A DNA stretch of 64,000 nucleotides from Acidobacteriota bacterium (GCA_016213785.1 JACQZQ010000056.1:112141-176140); one strand, 5' to 3'. Shown: positions 17,908 through 27,176, counted from the stretch's first letter. Numbers and translations: made by a program. The notes: generated from the letters alone by a model not told the origin.

Positions 17908-20658
17908 ATGATGGAAAGACCATTAAATATATTGTTAGTAGATGATGATGAATTAGATAGAAGAATGTTGACACTTTCTTTAAAGAAAACAAACTTGTCT
18001 ATTAAAACACAAGAAGCCTCTGGTAGTGCTGAGGCATTAGAGAAAATTTTTACTAATGCTTTTGATTGTGTTTTTCTAGATTATCGTTTGCCTGGGAAAA
18101 ATGGCTTGGAAATTCTTCAAGAAGTAAGAGCAAAAGCTAATAAAACCCCTATTGTAATACTTACTGCTCATGGAGGTGAACCTCTTGCCGTAGAAATAAT
18201 GAAGGCTGGAGCATCAGACTATATACCTAAAACCTTGATAAACCCAGAAGCCTTATCGCTTAGTCTTCGTAATGCAATAAGAACACATCAAGCTAACCTT
18301 CAAATAGAAATTCATCAACAAGAATTAAAAAGGGAACGTGATTTTAATCAAGCTATCTTAGATACAATAAGTAGCTTAATTGTGGTTCTTGATAGAAATG
18401 CAAGAATAATAAAAATTAACTCTACCTGTGAAAAAATATTAGAATATACCCCTGAAGAAATAAGACTTAAAAACTTTCAGGATCTATTTTCTCAATCTCA
18501 GTTTGGCAAAAATCAACTTATTTTTGATTCAATAGCCCAAGGAAATTTTCCTCAAAAATGCGAATATAACTTAATTACTAAAAATGGAGATAAACGCACT
18601 ATTACTTGGGTTTTTACTGCTCTTCTAGATAATAATAATCAAGTAGATTATATAATATGTACTGGCACTGATATTACTGAAAGAAAACAAGCAGAATTAG
18701 AATTAACTAAAGCTAAAAAAGATGCTGAATCTGCAACTAAAGCTAAAACACAGTTTCTAGCCAATATGAGCCATGAAATTCGTACCCCTCTTACCGCCAT
18801 AATTGGTATGACTGAACTCCTTCTTAGTACCAATCTAACTAATGAACAAAAAGGATATGGTAAAACTATCAGAACTAGTAGCGATATCTTACTATCTTTA
18901 ATTAATGATATTTTAGATTTATCTAAAATTGAGTCGGATAAACTAGAATTAGAAGAAAATCCCTTTAACCTTAAAAAATGTATAGAACAAGCTATAGAAT
19001 TAATTAGCAATAAAGTTAATGAAAAAGGCTTAGAACTTATTTATAAAATTGATAATAATGTTCCTATAATGTTACTAGGAGATATAGTTAGATTAAGACA
19101 AATACTCGTGAATCTACTGAGTAACGCTGCTAAGTTTACTTCTGAAGGAGAAATAGTTTTATCTGTTGATAAAGTAAAAAAAATTAATAGTAAATATGAA
19201 CTACATTTTGCTGTTAAAGACACAGGTATAGGTATTGAAAAAGAAAAGATAGATAAATTATTTAAGATATTTAATCAAGTTGATGCATCAGTTACCCGTC
19301 AATATGGAGGAACAGGTTTAGGCTTAGCTATTAGTAAAAAGCTTTGTGAAATGATGAATGGAAATATTTGGGTAGAAAGCTCTTTAGGCAAAGGCTCTAC
19401 TTTTCATTTTACTATTACTGTTAATAGCACTACAGGAAAACTCTTAGATGTTTATAATAGTGCTGTTTTAACGGGTAAACGGGTCTTAGTTGTTGATTAT
19501 AACCAAACTACTTGTGAAGTACTTGTTAAACAAATAGAAAACTGGGCTATGGAACCTAGAGCTGCAACAACAATAACAGATGTTATAAACTTAGTTCAAC
19601 ATCAAGATTTTGATATAGCTATAGTAGATCTTTATATGCCACAAATAACAGAAATGTCTGTTATTAGCGAACTTCATAAATATAAAAAAAACTTACCTAT
19701 AATCATCCTTGCCTTTCAAAATCAAATACAAAACATTAATCCTGATATAAGAAAAGATTTTACTGCTTTTATAACTAAACCTATTAATTCTCATAATCTT
19801 TATGATGTTTTAGAATCATTTTTCTCTAGTCACTTATCTCAATCTAAAGAATCTTTACAAAACACAGTTAAACTAATGGCTAAGGATTTACCTTTAAATA
19901 TTCTATTAGTAGAAGATAATGAAGTTGTTCAAGAAGTAGTAGGCTTAATGTTAAGCAAAGTAGGCTATCAAAGCGATCTAGCTAGAAATGGTTTAGAAGC
20001 TATTCAAGCTTTAAGACAAAAAACTTATGATTTGGTTTTAATGGATGTACAAATGCCTGAAATGGATGGGTTAACGGCAACAAAAGAAATTCGTCGTATC
20101 TGTCCTAATTCTAAAACCTATATTGTTGGTATGACCGCAGGTGCTATGTTAGAAGATAGAAAAGCTTGTCTTGATTCTGGAATGAATGATTATGTTAGTA
20201 AACCATTAAGTTGGAAAGATTTACAAGCTATATTATATCGTTCTAAACCTAATGAAATAAGCAATTTTGATGAAAATCTTGAAAATATGGTTGATGATTT
20301 AGACTCTTATGATAACTCTATAAACTGGCAAATTTTCGAGCAAATAAAATTTCTTCATAGCGATGATCCTGAGGGTTGGCAAGAATTAGTGGAAATGTTT
20401 CAAAGCGGTTCAGAAAAAAGACTAGGTTTGTTAAAAGAGGCTCTTTCTTCTGGAGAGATAAACAATGTTCGTTTGCTTGCTCATACCTTAAAAGGGAGTA
20501 GTAGTAATTTAGGTGCAGTAAAAATGGCAGAACTTTGTTATAAAATAGAAAAGAAACAAGAACTTGGATTTAATCAATCTATTGGGGACTTAATTGAGAG
20601 TCTAGAACTTGAATTTAAAAAATTTTGCACCATCTTAAAAAACACAAAACTTCATTAA
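17908..20658 (+). CDS. Hybrid histidine kinase REC-PAS-HisKA-HATPase-REC-REC-Hpt
   Basis: A 916-residue phosphorelay protein. Residues 5-125: receiver (VDDDELD, FLDYRLPGKNG, ILTAHGG). About 145-265: PAS. HisKA at about 285-350 (FLANMSHEIRTPLTAIIGM, His near 292) and HATPase to 505 (VNLLSNAAKFTSEG, GTGLGLAISKKL). About 525-640: second receiver with a weakened pocket (VVDYNQT instead of DD) but Asp in AIVDLYMP. About 660-775: third receiver, fully canonical (VEDNEVV, LMDVQMPEMDG). About 800-905: Hpt with AHTLKGSSSNLGA. No membrane segment; start ATGATG after GAGG. This could integrate phosphate from the preceding kinases. Confidence 0.92.
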   Translation: MMERPLNILLVDDDELDRRMLTLSLKKTNLSIKTQEASGSAEALEKIFTNAFDCVFLDYRLPGKNGLEILQEVRAKANKTPIVILTAHGGEPLAVEIMKAGASDYIPKTLINPEALSLSLRNAIRTHQANLQIEIHQQELKRERDFNQAILDTISSLIVVLDRNARIIKINSTCEKILEYTPEEIRLKNFQDLFSQSQFGKNQLIFDSIAQGNFPQKCEYNLITKNGDKRTITWVFTALLDNNNQVDYIICTGTDITERKQAELELTKAKKDAESATKAKTQFLANMSHEIRTPLTAIIGMTELLLSTNLTNEQKGYGKTIRTSSDILLSLINDILDLSKIESDKLELEENPFNLKKCIEQAIELISNKVNEKGLELIYKIDNNVPIMLLGDIVRLRQILVNLLSNAAKFTSEGEIVLSVDKVKKINSKYELHFAVKDTGIGIEKEKIDKLFKIFNQVDASVTRQYGGTGLGLAISKKLCEMMNGNIWVESSLGKGSTFHFTITVNSTTGKLLDVYNSAVLTGKRVLVVDYNQTTCEVLVKQIENWAMEPRAATTITDVINLVQHQDFDIAIVDLYMPQITEMSVISELHKYKKNLPIIILAFQNQIQNINPDIRKDFTAFITKPINSHNLYDVLESFFSSHLSQSKESLQNTVKLMAKDLPLNILLVEDNEVVQEVVGLMLSKVGYQSDLARNGLEAIQALRQKTYDLVLMDVQMPEMDGLTATKEIRRICPNSKTYIVGMTAGAMLEDRKACLDSGMNDYVSKPLSWKDLQAILYRSKPNEISNFDENLENMVDDLDSYDNSINWQIFEQIKFLHSDDPEGWQELVEMFQSGSEKRLGLLKEALSSGEINNVRLLAHTLKGSSSNLGAVKMAELCYKIEKKQELGFNQSIGDLIESLELEFKKFCTILKNTKLH

Positions 20659-20670
20659 GGTTGGTTAAAG

Positions 20671-20700
20671 CTGGCTAAAACTAGCTAAAACTAGCTAAGC
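20671..20700 (+). repeat. Tandem decamer repeat, three copies
   Basis: Three 10-bp units of CTAGCTAAAA type (first CTGGCTAAAA, last CTAGCTAAGC) follow the hybrid kinase stop by about 12 bp. Two other decamer arrays occur in the window (50371 and 57766). Confidence 0.6.
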
Positions 20701-20727
20701 CTTAACTAAAAGGTTTTATATCTATAC

Positions 20728-20760
20728 TCTAGCCTCAGCCCTTACAGGACTGAGGCTAGA
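20728..20760. terminator. Hairpin between convergent genes, likely terminator
   Basis: TCTAGCCTCAG (20728-20738) pairs perfectly with CTGAGGCTAGA (20750-20760). It lies between the convergent hybrid kinase and cpoB genes; T-runs are short on both sides. Confidence 0.55.
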
Positions 20761-20795
20761 ATATTTCCTTGATTTAAGCCTATAAGCCTATTTTA

Positions 20796-21641
20796 TTAGC
20801 GTCTTGGTCTAGTTGGAGGAGTCTTTTTAGGAGGAGGCTCTACCTTTTCTGGGGGTAGGCTAGCTAAAACTTGTTCAGCCTGTCTTGCTTCAGCACTAGA
20901 AGGGTGGTTTTGAATAAGTACTCTAAGTTCTGTCTCTGCATCCTTACGTTTATCTGTTTTTAGCAAACAATCAGCTTTCTTATAACGAGCCGTAGCAACT
21001 TGTCTATTATTTGGATATTCATTTATTAACTTATCTAGTTCTGGTATAGCATTTTGAAACTCAAGCTGTTTATAAAAAGCATCAGCTATTAAATATTGGG
21101 CTTGACCACCTGCTTCTGTTCCAGAAAAACAAGTTACATAGTTGCGAAACTGTTCTATAGCTAAAGCATAGTTACCACGTATATAGTCCCCATAAGCTTG
21201 TTTATATTGCTGCTCGCCTTCATCACAGTTCTTTATCACGGTTGTTGGGATAAAAATAGCTTCAACTTTTCTAATTTGTTGTTCAAGTCTTTCTAGTCGT
21301 GTATTGGTAGCATTAATTTTTTCTACAAACTGGTTAAGCTGTTGATTACTACTATTAGCTGTAGCATTAATATCACTAAGCCCACGATCAACTAACTCAC
21401 GAGTTTGGCTAACATCCCGACGTGCAAGTGACACACCATCAACAACTTGAGTTAAGAGAGTTGAGACTTGACCTGTATTTTTATCTGTAGATTCTTGTAA
21501 ATCACGGACTTGTTTTTGCAAAACAATAATTTCAGCCTTTAGTTCAATAATCTCATCCTTATCTTTAGCCTCTAGTGAATTATGTGTTGTTGCAGCAAGA
21601 ATTAATAATAAAATTACGGCAAAAGGTAATAACTTACGCAT
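20796..21641 (-). CDS. cpoB: Tol-Pal system protein YbgF/CpoB
   Basis: A periplasmic 281-residue protein: signal peptide (1-25), a coiled coil (about 28-115: KAEIIVLQKQVRDLQEST and later ERLEQQIRKVEAIF) and C-terminal TPR repeats (about 143-262, YGDYIRGNYALAIEQFRNYV, YLIADAFYKQLEFQNAIPEL, YKKADCLLKTDKRKDAETEL). CpoB-type proteins link Tol-Pal to peptidoglycan synthesis during cell constriction. The tail is Pro/Arg-rich (PPPKKTPPTRPRR), unusual and possibly basic for surface contact. GGGAGATAG precedes ATG. It is the last gene of the tol cluster, but a strong terminator sits between pal and this gene. Confidence 0.9.
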   Translation of the reverse strand: MRKLLPFAVILLLILAATTHNSLEAKDKDEIIELKAEIIVLQKQVRDLQESTDKNTGQVSTLLTQVVDGVSLARRDVSQTRELVDRGLSDINATANSSNQQLNQFVEKINATNTRLERLEQQIRKVEAIFIPTTVIKNCDEGEQQYKQAYGDYIRGNYALAIEQFRNYVTCFSGTEAGGQAQYLIADAFYKQLEFQNAIPELDKLINEYPNNRQVATARYKKADCLLKTDKRKDAETELRVLIQNHPSSAEARQAEQVLASLPPEKVEPPPKKTPPTRPRR

Positions 21642-21659
21642 AACTATCTCCCAATATCT

Positions 21660-21694
21660 AAAAAAACAAAATTAGCAGTTTAGCTAACTGCTAA
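21660..21694 (-). terminator. Intrinsic terminator between pal and cpoB
   Basis: On the minus strand TTAGCAGTT-AGCTA-AACTGCTAA (21694-21672) is followed by TTTTGTTTTTTT. This is a strong Rho-independent terminator inside the tol operon, ending only about 19 bases before the cpoB start codon, so cpoB expression from the upstream promoter should be reduced by attenuation. Confidence 0.75.
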
Positions 21695-21707
21695 GTAAAA
21701 GTTTGTA

Positions 21708-21734
21708 GGAACTCGATCTTTTAGATCAAGTTCC
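21708..21734 (-). other. Second hairpin after pal
   Basis: GGAACT-C-GATCT pairs with AGATC-A-AGTTCC around a short T loop. It lies 22 bp past the pal stop codon, just before the terminator at 21660-21694, and may protect the pal mRNA 3' end. Confidence 0.5.
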
Positions 21735-21755
21735 TTTAGTTAAAATAAAAAATAA

Positions 21756-22763
21756 CTATTTATTGTCGGCTGGCGCTGGAGGTAGAGTTTTAAGAGTATC
21801 ACCTCCACGAACATAGATGAAATCAGCCCTACGATCATTTGCCCAAGAAGGAATAGTACTTGGACTACCTTCAGAAGTTCCTCTAGAGTTGCGTTTACCA
21901 TTACTGATAACGTCCATTCTAGAAGGATCAACGCCTTTACCAACTAAATAACTTTTTGCAGCGTTGGCGCGTTTATCGCCTAATGCTAGGTTATATTCTT
22001 CTGAACCACGAGGATCACAATTTCCTTCAATACGAAAACTAATAGAGTTGTTTCCAGTACTTGTTAAAAACTGAGCATTCCTATCTAATGTGGCTTTTGC
22101 ATCATCACGTAAATCTGATTTATCAAAATCAAAGAATATAGAACGTACTGTAGCTTTAAATCTTTCTTCTGCTGCTACATTACGACCATCTAGAGGGCCA
22201 GTAGTGCCAGTGGGGCCAGTAGCCGCAGTCACAGTAACACGAGCACTTGCAGATGCATCACCACCAGGGCCTTTAGCTGTAGCAGTGTAAGTAATTGATT
22301 GAGTTGGTGATACTTTAGTTTCACCCGAAGGGCCAAATGAACCAAGACCTGGAATCTCTACTCTATCAGCACGCTGTGAAGACCAACGAAGTGTTGCTTG
22401 AGCACCTACGGAAATAGCTCCAGGATCAGCATTTAAGGTAATTGTTGGGCCTGCCGGTAATACCTCAACTTGGACACTTTTACTATCTTTAGCCTCTTTT
22501 TTACCCGCACGGCCAAGTATTTCATAAGTTGTGTTTTCGGTTGGAGTATAAACCTCTGTTCCATTTGTGCCTACTTTCTTGCCATTAAGTAAAACCTCTT
22601 TAGCATTTTGAGTTTTCCACTCTACAGAAACAGATTCGCCTTGTCTAATTTGATTTTTAGAAACGGTGAGTTGTGCTTTTGGGGGCTTAGCACAGGCAGA
22701 TGCAATGATTGCCCAAACTGCTACCGCGCCTAATATCATTAACTTCTTAAGAACATTTTTCAT
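21756..22763 (-). CDS. pal: Peptidoglycan-associated lipoprotein Pal with extra N-terminal domain
   Basis: The N-terminal lipoprotein signal ends IIASACAKPP. The OmpA-like peptidoglycan-binding domain occupies about residues 205-320: IFFDFDKSDLRDDAK, then IEGNCDPRGSEEYNLALGDK and RANAAKSYLVGKG, as in Pal except that the usual IEGHCDERGT has Asn for His. The protein has 335 residues against about 170-200 for most Pal; the added residues 30-190 look like two Ig-like beta domains (VSVEWKTQNAKEVLLNG, ATLRWSSQRADRVEIPGLG). AGGAGAGTTTTACA precedes ATG. Pal anchors the outer membrane to the cell wall; it lies next to tolB as usual. Confidence 0.93.
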   Translation of the reverse strand: MKNVLKKLMILGAVAVWAIIASACAKPPKAQLTVSKNQIRQGESVSVEWKTQNAKEVLLNGKKVGTNGTEVYTPTENTTYEILGRAGKKEAKDSKSVQVEVLPAGPTITLNADPGAISVGAQATLRWSSQRADRVEIPGLGSFGPSGETKVSPTQSITYTATAKGPGGDASASARVTVTAATGPTGTTGPLDGRNVAAEERFKATVRSIFFDFDKSDLRDDAKATLDRNAQFLTSTGNNSISFRIEGNCDPRGSEEYNLALGDKRANAAKSYLVGKGVDPSRMDVISNGKRNSRGTSEGSPSTIPSWANDRRADFIYVRGGDTLKTLPPAPADNK

Positions 22764-22828
22764 TGTAAAACTCTCCTTTCTAGACTTTGTTTGGAATTAA
22801 GTTAAGTTTTAATAACATTTAATATTTT

Positions 22829-24142
22829 TTATCTTGACCAAGATGGAGAACGACCACCACCTTTAGAAACTTGTATTTCGCTACTTCCATCAATATTCAT
22901 TATCCAAATTTCCCATCTACCAGTTCGGTTAGATTGGAAAGCGATATGTCGGCTATCAGGTGCCCAAGCAGGTGCTTCATTGCTACCATTACCGCGAGTT
23001 AGCTGTAAAATTTGTCTAGTTGCAATGTCCATGATGTAGACATCTGAACTACCAGCACCAGAGGGTCGCCAAGTATAAGCAATAAATTGTCCATCAGGCG
23101 ACCAAGCAGGGGAGTCTGCTTGCCCTCCTTCATTTAACACTCTTTGAACATTGGTTCCATCATCGTCCATAATATAAACTTGTGGTGCTCCAGTACGGTC
23201 AGAAATAAAAGCTAACTGCTTACCTGTCTTAGGGTTCCAACGCGGAGATGTATCAATTGTGCCGTTATTATTGGTTAAACGTCTTGCTCGATTTCCATCA
23301 GCATTTGCAACATAAATTTCCATTGCATCACTGTCTTTACTTGATGAAAAAGCAATCCGACCATCAGGAGAATATTGAGGTGAGCTAGTCGTTCCTCTAG
23401 GAAATGATGCAAAACCTATTGGTAGCCCATCACTTGTAGAATGTACTTCAATTGTTGGTCTACCTGTTTTATAAGAAATATAAGCTACTCGGCTTCCATC
23501 AGGAGATAGGCTAGGGAGTATTGCATAGCTACCATCACGCACTAAAGCCCTTTGCCCAAAGCCGTCATAATCCATAATGGAAATATTTTTTCCATCAGTA
23601 AAAGCAATTTTTGAATTAGCTATTCCATCAATGTTAAATAGTTTCTTTAAGATATCATCAGCAAATTGATGAGCTACTTTTCTAATAGAATCAATACGAT
23701 AGGTCTTACTTATTAAACTATCTTTAGTCTTAACATCATAAAGATAAGCTTCAACTTGGCCTTCAACAAGCCTTCCAAAAGCCAAATAATCAAGTTTAAC
23801 GGGGTCGGCTGCCCATTCTTCAGGCTTAAACTCTGTTGGGGTTGCTAAACCTTTTTTAGGGTAAAGACTTTTACCTACAATGTCTATTACACCAGCAAAC
23901 TTTAAGTCATTTAATATCACTTCATTAAAGGTAGCAACATCACTAGCATTTGCTCCTAACCCTAATAAAAAGTCTGCTGTTCCAAGTCTTTGTACTCCAC
24001 CAGGATTAACAATAATTCCTGTGAGTTTATCTTTGAGATTTTGTTGTCCACTAGGTTGTCCATCCTGAGCTTGGCTAGGAGGTAGTGCTAAAGAGCTAAA
24101 TAAAAGGGCTAAAATAAATAAAAAAATGAGCTTTTGCTTCAT
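22829..24142 (-). CDS. tolB: Tol-Pal translocation protein TolB
   Basis: A 437-residue periplasmic protein: signal peptide 1-25, an N-terminal TolB domain (about 35-170, LGLGANASDVATFNEVILND) and a six-bladed propeller with blades such as SLSPDGSRVAYISYKTGRP, PQYSPDGRIAFSSSKDSDA, PRWNPKTGKQLAFISDRTG, PAWSPDGQFIAYTWRPSG and PAWAPDSRHIAFQSNRTGR. TolB binds Pal and is pulled by TolA. AAAGGCAAG lies before the start. A 97-bp gap with a hairpin separates it from the TonB/TolA-like gene and a 65-bp gap from pal. Confidence 0.95.
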   Translation of the reverse strand: MKQKLIFLFILALLFSSLALPPSQAQDGQPSGQQNLKDKLTGIIVNPGGVQRLGTADFLLGLGANASDVATFNEVILNDLKFAGVIDIVGKSLYPKKGLATPTEFKPEEWAADPVKLDYLAFGRLVEGQVEAYLYDVKTKDSLISKTYRIDSIRKVAHQFADDILKKLFNIDGIANSKIAFTDGKNISIMDYDGFGQRALVRDGSYAILPSLSPDGSRVAYISYKTGRPTIEVHSTSDGLPIGFASFPRGTTSSPQYSPDGRIAFSSSKDSDAMEIYVANADGNRARRLTNNNGTIDTSPRWNPKTGKQLAFISDRTGAPQVYIMDDDGTNVQRVLNEGGQADSPAWSPDGQFIAYTWRPSGAGSSDVYIMDIATRQILQLTRGNGSNEAPAWAPDSRHIAFQSNRTGRWEIWIMNIDGSSEIQVSKGGGRSPSWSR

Positions 24143-24191
24143 AAATTACTTGCCTTTCAATTAATTAACATTGCTCGTTTAAGGTTAAGAT

Positions 24192-24218
24192 TTACTTTAA
24201 CTATTTTGGTTAAAGTAA
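24192..24218 (-). other. Intra-operon hairpin upstream of tolB
   Basis: TTACTTTAAC (24192-24201) pairs perfectly with GTTAAAGTAA (24209-24218). The T-run after it is weak, so this may be an mRNA processing or stability element and not a full terminator. Confidence 0.4.
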
Positions 24219-24239
24219 GTAAAACTAATTTATTGAAAA

Positions 24240-25106
24240 CTAAGGATATTGAAACCAAATCTCTGCTACAGCCTCTTGTGTCCCAATTAAAAAATTACCT
24301 GGAAAAGGTGGTAATCCTTGAGTTGCTGTAGCAATTACTGCACGTTCTGCTGCATAATTAAGCTGTTCATAAGGACTTAGCTGTTTGAAAAAGTTTTTTG
24401 GAACTCGACCGCCTACTACAGAAGTTACTTTACCTTCTCTTGTTATCTTAATGTAAACAATAACGTTAACCGTTCCATTTACTGTAATAGTTGGTGGAGT
24501 AAAATTGCGACTTAAAATATTTTGAATTCTTCTACCATATTCTGAGCCTCCAGGAAGTCCTGTTCCAATGCCACTATTTGAGTTATCGCTAATTCCTATA
24601 CCACCTCGAATAGCAGGTTTAAGCGAACCTGAGCTTGTTCCAATACTTGCTGTTGTTTCAGTACTATTGGCCTTCTGAGTTGTTTTTGTCCAAATACGAT
24701 TAGGCTTTTCCTGTACTGGTAAATTTGTTTTTTTAGCCTCAGGGTCAGGTTTATCCTTTTTCTCTAAGACTTCCTCAGGCTTATCAACTGGCTCATCTTC
24801 ATGCTTTAATATTTCATTATTAAGCTTATCTGGATTTTTTTCAGTATTTAGGCTTGAAACTATAGGTTTTTTCAAACTTACATCTAAAATTTCTGAGGCA
24901 TTAGCAACTCCTACTTGGATTGCACCACCACCACCTTCGCCACCTTCACCTTCACCTGCTGCAATAATAAGCACATCAGGCAATTTGCCTATCCAAAGAA
25001 ACATTAGCCCAAAAAGTAAAGCATGTGCTAAGAATGCAAACACACCTGCGGCAAAAAAATTTTGAGGCGCTAAATTTCTTTCTTTATGTGCATTATTAAA
25101 ATCCAT
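24240..25106 (-). CDS. TonB/TolA-like energy transducer
   Basis: A 288-residue protein in the TolA place of the cluster. One membrane anchor lies at about residues 19-42 (FAAGVFAFLAHALLFGLMFL), followed by a glycine-rich stretch (GEGEGGEGGGGAI), a Lys/Pro/Glu-rich periplasm-spanning linker (about 75-165) and a TonB-type C-terminal domain with VNVIVYIKITREGKVTSV and SPYEQLNYAAERAV. It should couple the TolQ/TolR motor to Pal-TolB or an outer-membrane receptor. The C-terminal domain looks more like TonB than E. coli TolA, as is usual outside Proteobacteria. The start lies 35 bp after tolR. Confidence 0.85.
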   Translation of the reverse strand: MDFNNAHKERNLAPQNFFAAGVFAFLAHALLFGLMFLWIGKLPDVLIIAAGEGEGGEGGGGAIQVGVANASEILDVSLKKPIVSSLNTEKNPDKLNNEILKHEDEPVDKPEEVLEKKDKPDPEAKKTNLPVQEKPNRIWTKTTQKANSTETTASIGTSSGSLKPAIRGGIGISDNSNSGIGTGLPGGSEYGRRIQNILSRNFTPPTITVNGTVNVIVYIKITREGKVTSVVGGRVPKNFFKQLSPYEQLNYAAERAVIATATQGLPPFPGNFLIGTQEAVAEIWFQYP

Positions 25107-25141
25107 CTTTACTATAATTGAAGGTTAAGAAAGTTAAAGTT

Positions 25142-25579
25142 TTAATCCTTTTTTGTTTCAGGTTCAGTTACCAAACTAACTTGAGCCTGTTGTTTTTTAC
25201 ATTCAGATAAAATATAGGCTATTACACGATAAGGAGTATCCCCATCTCCACGAACATAAACCTTTTTTTCTTGAGATTTAGCCAATGTTTCTTGAAGTTG
25301 TTTAGAAAATTCTCCTGTTTTTACATTTAAAGGTTTTTTGTCAGTACCTATAAAAACATTTCCATCCTTATCAACACTAACAATCACAGACTTTTGTTTA
25401 GGTGTTTCAGCTTTAGTTGTCGTTGCTGTTTTAGGCAAATTTACTTGAATTCCAGTTTGTAAAATAGGGGCTGTTACCATAAATATAACAAGTAACACTA
25501 GCATAACATCAACTAAAGGAGTGACATTAATTTCTGAAAGAGAAGTTTGTGTACGACCTCGATTATTAGTAAAAGCCAT
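25142..25579 (-). CDS. tolR: ExbD/TolR-family biopolymer transport protein
   Basis: A 145-residue ExbD/TolR protein. The single membrane helix carries the motor Asp in INVTPLVDVMLVLLVIFMVT (Asp near residue 25). The periplasmic domain has the strands VIVSVDKDGNVFIG and KKVYVRGDGDTPYRVIAYIL typical of the family. Together with the TolQ/ExbB protein encoded upstream it forms the proton-driven motor. The name tolR rests on the tolB-pal context. Confidence 0.92.
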   Translation of the reverse strand: MAFTNNRGRTQTSLSEINVTPLVDVMLVLLVIFMVTAPILQTGIQVNLPKTATTTKAETPKQKSVIVSVDKDGNVFIGTDKKPLNVKTGEFSKQLQETLAKSQEKKVYVRGDGDTPYRVIAYILSECKKQQAQVSLVTEPETKKD

Positions 25580-25680
25580 AATTTATTTGACTAGAACATT
25601 TATAAAATCTTTGTTAAAGCACTTTAGTTAAAGCGGCTGTTAAACTACTTTAACTTTTTGATAAAAGCTAAAGTAAGACT

Positions 25681-26385
25681 TTAAGAGAAATTTCGTTCAA
25701 TTAAGTTTAAGAATTCCAAAGAGAAATCATCCATTTCTGAAGTAAGAACCTTAATCTTATTTAAGAAATGGTTATAAGCTAGTGCCGCAGGTACAGCCGC
25801 CGCAATCCCTGCGGCTGTTGCTATTAAAGCTTCGGCAATTCCTGGGGCAACTGCTTGAATAGAAGCTTGTGTAGATAGACTTAAACCTTCAAAAGCTATA
25901 ATAATTCCAACTACCGTCCCAAATAAGCCTATAAAAGGCGAGGCACTAGCAGTAGAAGCAAGCCAACCTACTCCACTTTCTAAACGGTTTGTTTCACTAA
26001 TACAAGCCCTTTGCAAAGCCCGACCAATAGCGTTAATACTTTTTATATTATTGGGGGTATCAGGGTTTTTTTGTATTTGTTTATCAATTTCTTGATAACC
26101 TGCTAGAAAAACTCCTGCAAGTGGACTTTCTCTATAAGTTTGACAAGATGCTTGTACTTCAGATAGACGGGCACTACGGCGAAAAAGTGCTAAGAATAAA
26201 CTTGTCTGTTTTTCTGCTCTAGAAAAAGCTAAATATTTAGTGATAATAATTCCCCAAGAAAGTACGGAAAAACCTAACAAAGCAAGTAGGACAATTTTAG
26301 CAATAAGACTTGAGCGCCAAATTAAATCTAGTAGGTTTTGATTAGCAGCCACTTCCGCTTGTAAAGCAAAAAATAGATAATACAA
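25681..26385 (-). CDS. tolQ: TolQ/ExbB-type proton channel protein
   Basis: A 234-residue MotA/TolQ/ExbB channel protein with three membrane segments (about 24-46, 143-163 and 180-203). The hallmark regions are LASTASASPFIGLFGTVVGI and IAEALIATAAGIAAAVPAAL, with Thr residues lining the proton path. The start chosen is TTG at 26385, with AGGAGG 11 bases upstream; no ATG fits the frame near there. First gene of the tol cluster, reading away from recN. The 101-bp gap to tolR has no clear terminator. Confidence 0.9.
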   Translation of the reverse strand: MYYLFFALQAEVAANQNLLDLIWRSSLIAKIVLLALLGFSVLSWGIIITKYLAFSRAEKQTSLFLALFRRSARLSEVQASCQTYRESPLAGVFLAGYQEIDKQIQKNPDTPNNIKSINAIGRALQRACISETNRLESGVGWLASTASASPFIGLFGTVVGIIIAFEGLSLSTQASIQAVAPGIAEALIATAAGIAAAVPAALAYNHFLNKIKVLTSEMDDFSLEFLNLIERNFS

Positions 26386-27176
26386 AACAGGGAAAACCTC
26401 CTAAGATTACTTGTGTGGGTTTGAAACAGAGCATATTAGCCTACTTTATTCACTACTCGCAAGGGATTAAACCCATTTGCTATGAAAGATAACTCAAAAA
26501 CTATGCCAAAGAGAGATTTTTCTTGGAATTTATACTAAATAGAGGGCTTATAGGCTAATTATAAATAGTTTAAGATTATTTATTTGTTCGGAGTGGCTTA
26601 ACTTATTATAAATATTTGTTCGCTTACTCGAACACTTATAATTATAGCCATATATAGACATAAGGTTTAACCAAACTATAAGATTTTTAAGGCTAACTTT
26701 ATAGTTAAGATAAAATCTCTGATTATGTATCAGTTAAATTTATTAAGTTTTTATTAAGTTTTTATTAAGAGAAGATTATCAAGATAGTAAGATTTTTTAG
26801 TAAGGAAATAAAATTTTAACATCTATAGTAGATATAGAGAACCTACTCACAATATTTTGTAAATCAAATAATATAAAAACTCTTCTATATAAAATTAAGC
26901 TTAAAAGAAAAATTTGATAGATTGATCGGTTTAGTTTACAGAAGTTTATTAAATAAAAGTTTATATGTTGAGCTTATTTTCCTGCCTATTAAAGACACTT
27001 TTACCATAAGTGTAGATTTGCGAATAAATTGCTCCAATTATTTTTTGGTTATGCTAATATGTAGGTAAAATACAAACAAAAAACTTTTCCTAACTAACTC
27101 ATTCCTAAAATAGATGAGTTAATTTTTTATATTTTATATTTTTTCATAAATCTCCAACTTAAGGACAAAAGTTTTT
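26386..27176. other. 791-bp divergent intergenic region, no gene recognised
   Basis: Very AT-rich region between the divergent tolQ and recN genes; it must hold both promoters. I see a 2.5-copy ATTAAGTTTTT repeat around 26740-26768 and a weak AACTATAA/TTATAGTT stem around 26674-26705. No tRNA, riboswitch or protein-coding pattern was recognised in either strand. Confidence 0.5.

Noticed and set aside
18648..19010. 120-codon open frame on the minus strand
   Set aside because: Antisense to the HisKA region of the hybrid kinase; Leu/Ser-rich sequence typical of a shadow frame.
26386..27176. Structured RNA or tRNA in the long tolQ-recN gap
   Set aside because: No cloverleaf, TPsiC arm or strong conserved helix could be found by eye; only AT-rich sequence with weak repeats.
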